Part shown: one piece after another, positions 1 through 6,900 of the stretch
Layout of the letters: each line of letters starts with the position of its first letter
How positions within the stretch are numbered: position 1 is the stretch's first letter
Assembly: GCA_964455635.1 (NCBI GenBank)
Contig: CAYVWX010000151.1
Location: 1 to 7,738 of the forward strand
Length of the DNA: 7,738 nucleotides
From: B16-G9 sp964455635
GTDB taxonomy: Bacteria; Bacteroidota; Bacteroidia; Bacteroidales; F082
Reading direction: 5' to 3'
Program-made: the position numbers and the translations under genes
The notes under the pieces: model-generated
Database searches by the model: none
What the model was told of the DNA's origin: nothing
Seen by the model: the letters and a program-made list of their open reading frames with translations, nothing else

Positions 1-30
1 TTCATTTGATTCTTTCTTGGCTGACGCACA

Positions 31-285
31 ACATTGTATCATTGTCTATCGAGTAGCGGGTTCATTGTATCATTGNNNNNNNNNNNNNNNNNNNNNNNNN
101 NNNNNNNNNNNNNNNNNNNNNNNNNNNNNNNNNNNNNNNNNNNNNNNNNNNNNNNNNNNNNNNNNNNNNNNNNNNTATAATTAAAACATTGTATCATTGT
201 CTATCGAGTAGCGGGTTCATTGTATCATTGTATAATTAAAACATTGTATCATTGTCTATCGAGTAGCGGGTTCATTGTATCATTG
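31..285. repeat. 55-bp tandem repeat array with an internal 13-bp direct repeat
   Basis: Three copies of an identical 45-bp block lie at 31-75, 186-230 and 241-285. Where the joint is visible, blocks are separated by the 10-mer tataattaaa (176-185 and 231-240), giving a 55-bp period. Each block carries the 13-mer cattgtatcattg at both ends, so this word occurs six times (32-44, 63-75, 187-199, 218-230, 242-254, 273-285) with alternating 18- and 11-base spacers. The copies show no substitutions. The spacers are the same in every copy, so this is a minisatellite-like array rather than CRISPR. It lies downstream of the 3' end of the lipoprotein gene. Function is unknown; true copy number is hidden by the N gap. 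Confidence 0.93.
76..175. other. assembly gap (100 Ns) inside the tandem array
   Basis: Exactly 100 Ns replace sequence inside the repeat array. A round length suggests a placeholder rather than a measured size. The left edge ends with the last base of a 45-bp block and the right edge starts with the first base of the 10-bp linker, so the repeat phase is kept across the gap. The missing sequence is therefore probably a whole number of 55-bp units, possibly zero. Confidence 0.95.
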
Positions 286-310
286 ATAATGGTTTAAAGG
301 TAGTGGAGGG

Positions 311-1207
311 TTATTTTTTTTGTGCCAGTTTTTTGTAATAGGCGGCCTTTTTTTTGTTGTCCAACCGGTTGTAACAGCGGCTTATCAGCTTAGCGGTTTT
401 GGGGGTTGGGTCAACAGCGTATAATGTTTTGGCGTAGGTTAATGCTTTTTTATAGTTGGCTGATACCTGATCGAGGGCTTTTAACAAATGGGCATATTGT
501 TTGCGCGTTTTGTGTGCATTGTATTCTTTCAGCTCTTTTTGATAATGGTTTTCCGCTTTCCAGAAATAATAGTTGGCACGCCATTGCAAGGCAGCCCCGT
601 TTTTGCTATTCTTTTGCAAAAGGTTGCCGGAGAGCGTTAAACAGGTTTTATTGTTGTTGAGTTTGCTGTTTATTGCGAGGTAGCTTTCCATATTTGCCGT
701 CAGGCTTTGTTGCTGTGGCGATAAGGTTTTCCATAAATTTACCGCTTTATCCAGGTTGTCGCTTTCGACATAGAGCTCAAGAAGCCGTTGTGAAGCAAAA
801 TCTGTTTGTTTACCGTGAGGATATTTTTTCAGATAAGTTTCAAGGTTTACCAACTCCAGCGACAGGTTGTCTTTTTTACGATAAATTTCAGCCAGTGTAA
901 GGTAGGTGTCTTCGTTGCTGAAATCGGAATAGCCGGCTTTTTTTAAATAGTCGATGGCTTTATCGGTCATGCCCAGTTTTAGCGCAGCCATTCCTGCGTT
1001 AGTGTAAACATTACATGATTTAGATTCGTTTTTTTGTTCGTAACTTTTAATTATGTTCTCCCAAAGGCTCAATGCTTTGGAGTAATTACCCGCATGATAG
1101 GCTTCCAGCGCTGTTTGGTTAGATGATGCAAGTTGTTTGGTGCTGTCGCACGAAAAAAAGAAAACGGTTACGGTCAATATTACAGATAAGAGGAATAATT
1201 TTTTCAT
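311..1207 (-). CDS. TPR-repeat lipoprotein
   Basis: This encodes a 298-residue predicted lipoprotein. The N-terminus has two lysines, a hydrophobic stretch (about residues 4-18) and a lipobox ending FFSC with Cys20 as the expected lipidation site, so the mature protein should be membrane-anchored on the periplasmic side or at the outer membrane. The rest is almost all helical, with tetratricopeptide-like pairs at about 31-57, 66-92 (AALKLGMTDKAIDYLKKA is the clearest), 101-130, 135-160, 202-225 and 250-298. Such repeats usually mediate protein-protein contacts; the partner is not evident. The C-terminus is rich in lysine. There is no Shine-Dalgarno sequence before the ATG. The gene is divergent from ppk2, and no terminator is visible before the repeat array. 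The lipoprotein and TPR calls are firm; the role is unknown. Confidence 0.88.
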   Translation of the reverse strand: MKKLFLLSVILTVTVFFFSCDSTKQLASSNQTALEAYHAGNYSKALSLWENIIKSYEQKNESKSCNVYTNAGMAALKLGMTDKAIDYLKKAGYSDFSNEDTYLTLAEIYRKKDNLSLELVNLETYLKKYPHGKQTDFASQRLLELYVESDNLDKAVNLWKTLSPQQQSLTANMESYLAINSKLNNNKTCLTLSGNLLQKNSKNGAALQWRANYYFWKAENHYQKELKEYNAHKTRKQYAHLLKALDQVSANYKKALTYAKTLYAVDPTPKTAKLISRCYNRLDNKKKAAYYKKLAQKK

Positions 1208-1229
1208 TGATTGACATTTTTTAAAGTGG

Positions 1230-1237
1230 CAAAAGTA
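1230..1237 (-). promoter_or_regulatory. candidate -7 element for the TPR lipoprotein gene
   Basis: On the minus strand, TACTTTTG matches the Bacteroidota -7 consensus TAnnTTTG and sits 22 bases upstream of the ATG at 1207. No TTG-type -33 element is seen at the expected distance, so the assignment rests on one box and its position. Confidence 0.4.
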
Positions 1238-1265
1238 GAAAAAACCATTGTTGAATTGTGCTGCG

Positions 1266-1297
1266 TTTGCAAAAACAGTTCATATTTCTTACATTTG
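1266..1297 (+). promoter_or_regulatory. Bacteroidota-type promoter of ppk2
   Basis: TTTG at 1266-1269 is followed after 20 bases by TACATTTG at 1290-1297. This matches the Bacteroidota arrangement of a -33 TTTG and a -7 TAnnTTTG. Transcription would start near 1302-1305, about 10 bases before the ATG at 1313. That rules out translation from the in-frame TTG at 1211 on this transcript. There is no Shine-Dalgarno sequence; the short leader is A/T-rich. Confidence 0.75.
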
Positions 1298-1312
1298 GAT
1301 AAAATTTACATT

Positions 1313-2122
1313 ATGGAATCGCAATATTTTAACAAGCACGGTAAGGTTAAAACCGCTTACTATGAAAAGCAGATGCACGACTTACAAATAGAACTTGTTA
1401 AACTTCAGGAATGGATTAAAGCAAAAGGAAAAAAGGTAGTGGTAATTTTTGAAGGACGTGATGCTGCCGGTAAGGGAGGGGTTATCAAGCGGATTACCGA
1501 GCGGTTAAATCCACGGGTTGTGCGGGTTGTTGCTTTAGGAGTTCCTACCGAAAAAGAAAAAACCCAGTGGTATTTTCAGCGATATGTACCCCATTTGCCG
1601 GCTGCCGGCGAGATGGTGCTTTTCGACAGATCGTGGTATAACCGTGCCGGCGTTGAAAAGGTAATGGGTTTTTGTACCGAAGATGAGTACTGGGAATTTT
1701 TAAGGGCATGTCCTTATTTTGAGCGAATGCTTATCCGCTCGGGAATTGTCATTATTAAATATTGGTTCTCGGTAAGCGAAGAGGAGCAGGAAAAACGTTT
1801 TCAGGCGCGGTTGGCCGACCCCACAAAACGATGGAAGCTCAGTCCTATGGATTTAAAGTCGCGTGCAAAATGGGTTGAATACTCAAAAGCCAAAGATGAA
1901 ATGTTTTCGTACACCGACACAAAAATATCGCCATGGTATGTTGTTGATGCCGATGATAAAAAGCGTGCCCGATTAAATACCATTCATCATTTGTTGTCGT
2001 TAATACCGTACGAAGACCTTACGCCGCCTCCCATAAAATTACCCGATCGTGCACCGGAAAAGGGATATGTAAGGCCACCCATGCAGGAGCAGACTTTTGT
2101 GCCTGATATTTTTAAAAAATAA
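1313..2122 (+). CDS. ppk2: polyphosphate kinase 2, class I
   Basis: This encodes a 269-residue cytoplasmic kinase of the PPK2 family, which transfers phosphate between inorganic polyphosphate and nucleoside diphosphates, in class I mainly making ATP or GTP. The Walker A loop is GRDAAGKG (residues 48-55, Lys54). Walker B lies in MVLFDR (Asp105), followed by SWYNRAGVE. The lid segment KRWKLSPMDLKSR starts at residue 172, and the family signature SPWYVVDADDKKRARLN comes later. DRSWYNR points to class I (PA0141/SMc02148 type), since class II and III proteins as I recall them carry an NRSHYED-like motif here. Length is normal for a single-domain class I enzyme. I chose ATG 1313 over an in-frame TTG at 1211 because the promoter lies between them and homologues start with a similar YFNK segment. 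It is transcribed alone, divergent from the lipoprotein gene, with no clear terminator after it. Confidence 0.95.
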   Translation: MESQYFNKHGKVKTAYYEKQMHDLQIELVKLQEWIKAKGKKVVVIFEGRDAAGKGGVIKRITERLNPRVVRVVALGVPTEKEKTQWYFQRYVPHLPAAGEMVLFDRSWYNRAGVEKVMGFCTEDEYWEFLRACPYFERMLIRSGIVIIKYWFSVSEEEQEKRFQARLADPTKRWKLSPMDLKSRAKWVEYSKAKDEMFSYTDTKISPWYVVDADDKKRARLNTIHHLLSLIPYEDLTPPPIKLPDRAPEKGYVRPPMQEQTFVPDIFKK

Positions 2123-2211
2123 ACAGCGACATAGTTCAGGCAAATAATGTTGACGGAAAAACAGATAAAATAGTTTTTTTGTAAAAAGGTTTTAAAAAAC
2201 AAAAAATGTAG

Positions 2212-2219
2212 TATTTTTG
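2212..2219 (+). promoter_or_regulatory. candidate -7 element for the tRNA-Arg gene
   Basis: TATTTTTG matches TAnnTTTG and lies 37 bases before the mature tRNA 5' end. No good TTTG sits 19-21 bases upstream; the nearest, at 2178-2181, is about 30 bases away. The predicted leader contains a small hairpin (2234-2239 with 2246-2251, loop TTTTAA), which would be removed by RNase P processing. Confidence 0.45.
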
Positions 2220-2256
2220 CCACCCCAAACAAAAAGGTGTTTTAACGCCTTGTAGC

Positions 2257-2332
2257 GGACCCGTAGCATAATGGATAGTGCACCTGACTACGGATCAGGA
2301 GGTTGCAGGTTCGACCCCTGCCGGGTTCACCA
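2257..2332 (+). tRNA. tRNA-Arg (anticodon ACG)
   Basis: The full cloverleaf can be drawn. The acceptor stem is GGACCCG (2257-2263) with CGGGTTC (2322-2328), including one G-U pair. The D arm is GCAT/GTGC (2266-2269 with 2278-2281). The anticodon stem is CCTGA/TCAGG (2283-2287 with 2295-2299), with loop CTACGGA placing anticodon ACG at 2290-2292. The variable loop has five bases. The T arm is GCAGG/CCTGC with loop TTCGACC. The discriminator is A2329, and CCA is encoded in the DNA (2330-2332). With A34 deaminated to inosine it would read CGU, CGC and CGA codons. The gene is solitary and followed six bases later by a terminator stem. Confidence 0.97.
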
Positions 2333-2338
2333 ATACTT

Positions 2339-2379
2339 AAAAGGTTGCGATTTGTAAAAATCGCAACCTTTTGTTTTTT
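2339..2379 (+). terminator. strong intrinsic terminator of the tRNA-Arg gene
   Basis: A perfect 15-bp stem (aaaaggttgcgattt at 2339-2353 with its complement at 2358-2372) encloses a 4-base loop, and is followed by G and six Ts (2374-2379). It fits rho-independent termination of the tRNA transcript. On the minus strand the A-rich 5' flank also gives a T-run after the stem, so it may also stop transcription arriving from the minus-strand operon. Confidence 0.9.
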
Positions 2380-2433
2380 AATAACCTGTACATCAGCCCA
2401 ATAAAATGGTAAGTGCACGTTAGCAGGAGTTGT

Positions 2434-2458
2434 TTGAAAAACAGATTTTTAAAAATCT
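2434..2458 (-). terminator. possible weak terminator of the SDR/acidic-protein operon
   Basis: A 16-bp palindrome, agatttttaaaaatct (2443-2458), overlaps the TAA stop at 2449-2451 of the acidic-protein gene. On the minus strand it is followed by GTTTTTC. The stem is AT-rich and needs a small loop, so it would be weak. The stronger bidirectional hairpin at 2339-2372 may be the real stop for this operon. Confidence 0.3.
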
Positions 2459-2901
2459 TCTATTTCACCCTCTTCGTTTACATAAACACCCCAGTTAACA
2501 TAAACCAGTTTGTTGTCGCGAAAATAAAAGTCCAACATCTCATCGTCGTACGATATACGCTTGTCTTCCGCTTCCATTTCCGTTTCATACTCTGTAAGGC
2601 CGTTTTCCCTCATTAGTTTTATAATCTCTTCTTCGGCCATGCCGATAACTTTGTGTTCGAACATGGTGGCGTCGGGATGGTCGGTTTCAAATCCCGATAC
2701 AATCTGTTTGGCACTGCCTTCAAAAATAACCGAGAAACCCAGTTCCCAGTAATGAAGAATAAGCATGTTCATCTCTTCATCTTCTTCAATGGTATCAATC
2801 TCCTCAGCTTCGCCCAAAAGTGTGACAATGTTGTCGAGGTATTCGCCAAACTCTATCTCGCCAAATCCTGTTTTCGGTTTAATTTCCAATGATTTTAACA
2901 T
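2449..2901 (-). CDS. small, strongly acidic protein of unknown function
   Basis: This encodes a 150-residue soluble protein that I do not recognise. It has no signal peptide or membrane segment. It is very acidic, with about 40 Asp/Glu against 11 Lys/Arg. The sequence appears to contain two similar halves. Residues 13-73 run FGEIEFGEYLDNIVTLLG, then HYWELGFSVIFEG, then IVSGFE. Residues 81-141 run FEHKVIGMAEEEIIKLM, then SYDDEMLDFYF, then LVYVNWGVYV. Each half reads as strand, helix, then two or three strands, a pattern that recalls BamE/BLIP-like or some immunity-protein folds; this is inference only. It starts 30 bases after the SDR gene on the same strand with no promoter visible between, so the two are probably co-transcribed. 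It could be an immunity-like or regulatory binding protein, but nothing next to it confirms this. Confidence 0.8.
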   Translation of the reverse strand: MLKSLEIKPKTGFGEIEFGEYLDNIVTLLGEAEEIDTIEEDEEMNMLILHYWELGFSVIFEGSAKQIVSGFETDHPDATMFEHKVIGMAEEEIIKLMRENGLTEYETEMEAEDKRISYDDEMLDFYFRDNKLVYVNWGVYVNEEGEIEDF

Positions 2902-2931
2902 AGTTGTAATATTTTGATTTTGGTATATTCT

Positions 2932-3738
2932 TTATTTAAATGGTGAATCGGGTTCCTGCGCCATGTGGTGGTAAACCTGTTTATCTAACCAGTCGGGAAA
3001 AAACTTATTGATCCAAAAAGTCAGCTTGCCCTGAGTGGTTAGGATGATTCTGTTTTTTCGTTTTACCACGGCTTTATAAATATGGTTTGAAACCTCTTCC
3101 GCCGTCATCATCTTATCTTCGTTACGGGGCGACTCGCCTTGCATGGAACCGTCGGCAGCCAAAGCGGTGTTTCTGATGTTTGATGCGGTAAATCCGGGAA
3201 ACGCCATCAACACGTGTAAGCCTGTTTTCAGGTTTTCGATGCGCAATGTTTCAAAAAAGCCGTTCATGGCAAATTTGGAGGCCGAATAACCGGTTCTTCC
3301 CGGCAGGCCTTTTAATCCTGCAATGGATGAAACTCCCACAACACTGCCTTTTGTTTTTAACAGATAAGGAAGAGCATGTTTGGTGCAATATACTGCGCCC
3401 CAAAAATTAATGTTCATTAACTGTTTTAAAACATCAAGCTTTGAATCGTTAAACATGGCTCGCATCGATATGCCGGCATTGTTGATTAAAACATCAATTT
3501 TGCCATACTTTTCAACTGCGGTTAAAACAAGGTTTTTACAATCGTTTTCTTTGCTTACATCCGTAACACAGTAAACGGCATCGCCTCCTTTTGAACTGAT
3601 GACCTGTGCAACTTTTTTCAGGTTCTCATGATTTCTGGCACCAAGAACAACTTTTGAGCCTTCGGCCGAAAACTTGTAAGCAAGTGCTTTTCCAATGCCC
3701 GAACTTGCTCCCGTAATGATTACTACTTTTCCTTCCAT
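2932..3738 (-). CDS. short-chain dehydrogenase/reductase (SDR), classical type
   Basis: This encodes a 268-residue NAD(P)-dependent oxidoreductase of the classical SDR family; the substrate is unknown. The cofactor motif TGASSGIG lies at residues 9-16. Arg35 follows the second beta strand (VVLGAR) with no acidic residue there, which favours NADP(H). Asp60 (DVS) and NNAG (86-89) follow. The catalytic set is complete: Asn111, Ser138, Tyr151 and Lys155 (YSASK). A PG motif with Thr184 follows the catalytic region (181-184). GRTGYSASKFAMNGFFETLR and the extended C-terminus resemble the DHRS7-like group of SDRs, known for broad or undefined substrates. Length is slightly above the 250-residue core. 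The first ATG is used, without a Shine-Dalgarno sequence. It appears to be the first gene of a two-gene unit with the acidic protein. A weak -7 candidate (TATAATTG, 3755 to 3748) is very close to the start. Confidence 0.93.
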   Translation of the reverse strand: MEGKVVIITGASSGIGKALAYKFSAEGSKVVLGARNHENLKKVAQVISSKGGDAVYCVTDVSKENDCKNLVLTAVEKYGKIDVLINNAGISMRAMFNDSKLDVLKQLMNINFWGAVYCTKHALPYLLKTKGSVVGVSSIAGLKGLPGRTGYSASKFAMNGFFETLRIENLKTGLHVLMAFPGFTASNIRNTALAADGSMQGESPRNEDKMMTAEEVSNHIYKAVVKRKNRIILTTQGKLTFWINKFFPDWLDKQVYHHMAQEPDSPFK

Positions 3739-3913
3739 AATTATTTACAATTATAACATATTTTTTTAAACCTGAACGGGTTCGTTATTAATTTATTTCA
3801 GCCCATCAATATTCATCTGCAAAGCTCTGTTTTTGTTGAAATCAGGTTTGCGTATTTCGGAAAATAGGAAAGATAAAGTGAGGTAATTACACGATTGTAT
3901 TTGCCATTTTAAC
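3739..3913. other. divergent intergenic region between the SDR and the sensor kinase
   Basis: This AT-rich non-coding stretch must contain the SDR promoter and the upstream part of the kinase promoter. An 8-bp inverted repeat, aaacctga (3768-3775) and tcaggttt (3842-3849), is separated by 66 bases. A short gaacgggttc hairpin lies at 3774-3783. Neither is convincing as an operator. I see no open reading frame or RNA gene here. Confidence 0.5.
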
Positions 3914-3921
3914 TATCTTTG
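3914..3921 (+). promoter_or_regulatory. -7 element of the hybrid sensor kinase gene
   Basis: TATCTTTG is an exact TAnnTTTG match 18 bases before the ATG at 3940. The upstream TTG at 3895-3897 is 16 bases away, shorter than the usual 19-21, so the -33 element is uncertain. The possible TTG start at 3919 lies inside this box. Transcription should begin near 3927, so translation most likely starts at ATG 3940. Confidence 0.6.
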
Positions 3922-3939
3922 AAAGCAAATAATACGACT

Positions 3940-6900
3940 ATGAGGATTAACAAAGTGCTGATAGCAGTGGAAAACAAGCGGTTGTTTAACGAGTTAAACA
4001 TTTTTTTTGTCGGTTTGGGTTTTCATGTTGTTTCAGATGGTTTACAAAAGGTTGTTTTAGAAAAAAACGAAATTTCGTTTTTTATTGTTGATATACCCGG
4101 CGCTAAAAGATTGTTATCCCACATTGTATTGCAAAAGGAGCATGTAGAAACGGTTGTCCCTGCCTTGATTTTTTTGTCTGATGGCGAAAATCCCGTTTAC
4201 TGGCTGGAAGCGGGTTTTGATGACTATTTCTTTCAAAATGATCCGTCCCGATTATACTTTTCCAAATTGAAAAAGTGGGTGTCGCTGCAACAAGGCTGGA
4301 AAAACACACTGGAAAATCAGCAAAGTCTTCTTAATATCGTAGCTCAAAGTTTAAAGTCGCCTGTTGTAATTATCAACCAAAACGGAACAATTGCAGCCAT
4401 CAATCAGGTGGCTGTTGACTTGTTTGGGCTGGATATTGAAAAAATTATAGGTGGCCATTGGACACTTTTTGCCCCGCAGGAATATCAGGAGCAACTGCTC
4501 AAAGTTTACAACGGTGTTTTAAATGGTAAGGCTCCTGAGACCAAAAGTTTTGAGTTCACCTTTAAAGATAAATTAAACAGAGAGCGGGTGTGGCAGGTTA
4601 CCATTGACGTAAATCCGGTGTCGAAAAAGTTTGTTGTTATTATGCAGGATATGGAACCTGTTAAAGAGTTTCAGCGGGCATCGTATCAAAGCGAACAAAA
4701 ATTTTTATCGGCGGTTGAATCGGTTGATGTTGCTTTTTCGGCTACCACCATCGGTGGCGTTTTTGTTGATGTAAACAGCAGCTTTTTGAAAAGTTTGGGA
4801 TACAAACGCGATGAAGTAATAGGTAAAAACGTTACTGATTTATCCATCTGGAAAAATATTACCGACCGGGAAAAGTATGTTACTGCGTTGTTAAAAAACG
4901 GCGAGGTAAAAGAGATGAAAGTAGATTTTAAAAGTAAATCGGGTCAGCTTATTAATGGAATTTTGTCGGGGAGGATTGTATTGCTGAACAACGAAAAATA
5001 TATTTTTTCTTCGGTAAAAGATGTTACGGAAATAAAAAACTATCAGGCAAGCTCACGAATATTGCAAAAAATTAAAGATTCCGTTGTTGGCAATTCCGAT
5101 AAAAAGTCACTTTTTTTAACGATATACAATGAACTTCGCAGTTATCATTGGTTTGACGATGCCGAATTTTTGTTATTCATTAGAGAGGATGACCTAATTT
5201 ATAAGTTTAAAAATAATAACATTGTAAAATGTGAATCTTGTAACTTGCATACCTTGTTGCTGCAACAGATAGCAGATGATACATCTGAGATTTCTTTTAA
5301 TGCTGCCGAAATACGGGATGTTGTTGATTTAAAAGGGATTACCATAAGCAATGAACTCCCTCGATTTTGGATTACTTTTCCGTTGCGTACAGCAAAAAGA
5401 TTTTATGGTAACCTGATTGTAAGTTGCAAGACTGAGAATTTGAAGACCAATAAACAGGCTTTAAATTTGGTTTCAAATGTTGCCAGGGATATGAGTCTCT
5501 TTTTGGAAGAAAAGAAAATGGAAGGTGAACTGGTTGTTATTCAGCACGCGTTAAATTCAGCGGCAAGTGCTGTAGTAATTACCGATATTGACGGAAATAT
5601 TATTTGGGTTAACAAGGCTTTTACTACGCTTACGGGATATTCTTTTGAGGAGGCTTTGGGTCAAAATCCGAGGTTGTTAAAATCGGGAAAGCATCCTGAG
5701 CGGTTTTATAAAAATTTATGGGACACTATCCTTTCGGGAAAAGTGTGGAAAAGCGAATTAATCAATAAACGTAAAAACGGAACCTTGTATCATGAAGAAA
5801 ACACGATAACACCGGTGTTTGACGCAAACGGAAAAATTAGCAGGTTTATAGCCATTAAACAAGATATTACCGAACGTAAAAAGTTTGAGGATTCGCTAAA
5901 ATACCACCTGAGCCGACAGCAAATGCTCAACAATATCTTATCTTACTATATTACCGAAAACGCTGCCGGCCTTGAACGTATTGTTAACTATTATTTAGCC
6001 GAAATAGGAACCTTTGTGAAAGCACAAAAGATGTGTTTGGTTGAATATGATGCTGATAAACCTGATTGGAGCAACATGTATCAATGGTCGGCTGACGGGG
6101 ATGCCCGCCCTGTTTTGGGGGGGCTGAACGGAAACGAAATAAAATTGGTAAAAGACTGGTTTTTGTTAAAGGTTGAAAAGTCGGTAAGGATGTGTTCTTT
6201 TTCATTAGATAATATTGATGATGAGGGAATTAAAAATATTTTTGTTCGCAAGAACATTGGTACCCTTATCTGTTTTCCATTATTTCACGAAAGCAGAAGG
6301 ATAGGATTTTCAGGTTTTATTTTTTCTATGGCCAATTATACCATGGCTGACGACGAAGTCAGCCTGATGGATATCTTTTCGTACATTTTTATTAACATAT
6401 GGTTGCGAAATACTTCGGTTATAGAGTTGGAAAATGCAAAACGAAGTGCCGAGGAGGCCATAAGACTTAAAACGGCCTTTTTAGCCAATATGAACCACGA
6501 GATACGTACGCCCATGAATGCCGTGATGGGTTTTTCCGACCTGATGGCTGAGGCTTCGTGCGAAGAAAAAGATGAGTATGCAAAGATTATTTTAAGCAGT
6601 GCCCGACAGCTGCTGAAGTTGGTTGACAATGTAATATTTTTATCGCGTTTACAAAGTGAACGGTTGCCGGTTACCTTAACGCAGTGCAAACCTGCTGAGA
6701 TAGTTGAATCGGTTTTTCAAATATTTTTAGTGTCCGATGAAAATGTTAATAACCTGGATATTCGTATGTCGTATGCGGGAAAGCTCAAAGACTTTGCTTT
6801 TCTTTCCGATTTGGATAAAATACAACAGGTGCTCACCAATTTTGTTTCCAATGCCTTAAAATATACCCTTTCGGGTTATGTTGAAATAGGCTTTTCGGTA

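Noticed and set aside
31..285. CRISPR array
   Set aside because: The intervals between the repeated 13-mers are 18 and 11 bases and identical in every unit. A CRISPR array needs unique spacers of about 30 bases between longer repeats. No cas gene is present.
31..285. Repeated promoter-like boxes (TATCATTG, near TAnnTTTG) in the array
   Set aside because: There is a mismatch in the key TTTG part, no matching -33 box at 19-21 bases, and no gene downstream on the plus strand.
406..900. Plus-strand open frames opposite the lipoprotein gene
   Set aside because: The products are low-complexity shadows with no domain. The minus-strand frame has a lipobox and TPR pattern that explain the sequence.
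2101..2141. gcctga/tcaggc inverted repeat at the end of ppk2 as a terminator
   Set aside because: The loop is 29 bases and no T-run follows. The 5' arm is inside the coding sequence.
2299..2368. Attenuator-like switch between the tRNA (ggttgc at 2301-2306) and the terminator 3' arm (gcaacc at 2363-2368)
   Set aside because: Only six bases match, and the terminator's own 5' arm is closer with a perfect 15-bp stem. A folded tRNA would not compete.
2413..2892. Plus-strand open frames opposite the acidic protein
   Set aside because: They are short and overlap each other, with no recognisable features or promoter. The minus-strand frame spans the region and has protein-like composition.
3768..3849. 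8-bp inverted repeat aaacctga/tcaggttt as an operator between divergent genes
   Set aside because: The 66-base separation is too large for a simple dimer site, and one 8-bp match in an AT-rich region is not strong evidence.
3919..3939. TTG at 3919 as the sensor kinase start
   Set aside because: It lies inside the exact TAnnTTTG promoter box (3914-3921), and the receiver fold begins after the ATG at 3940.
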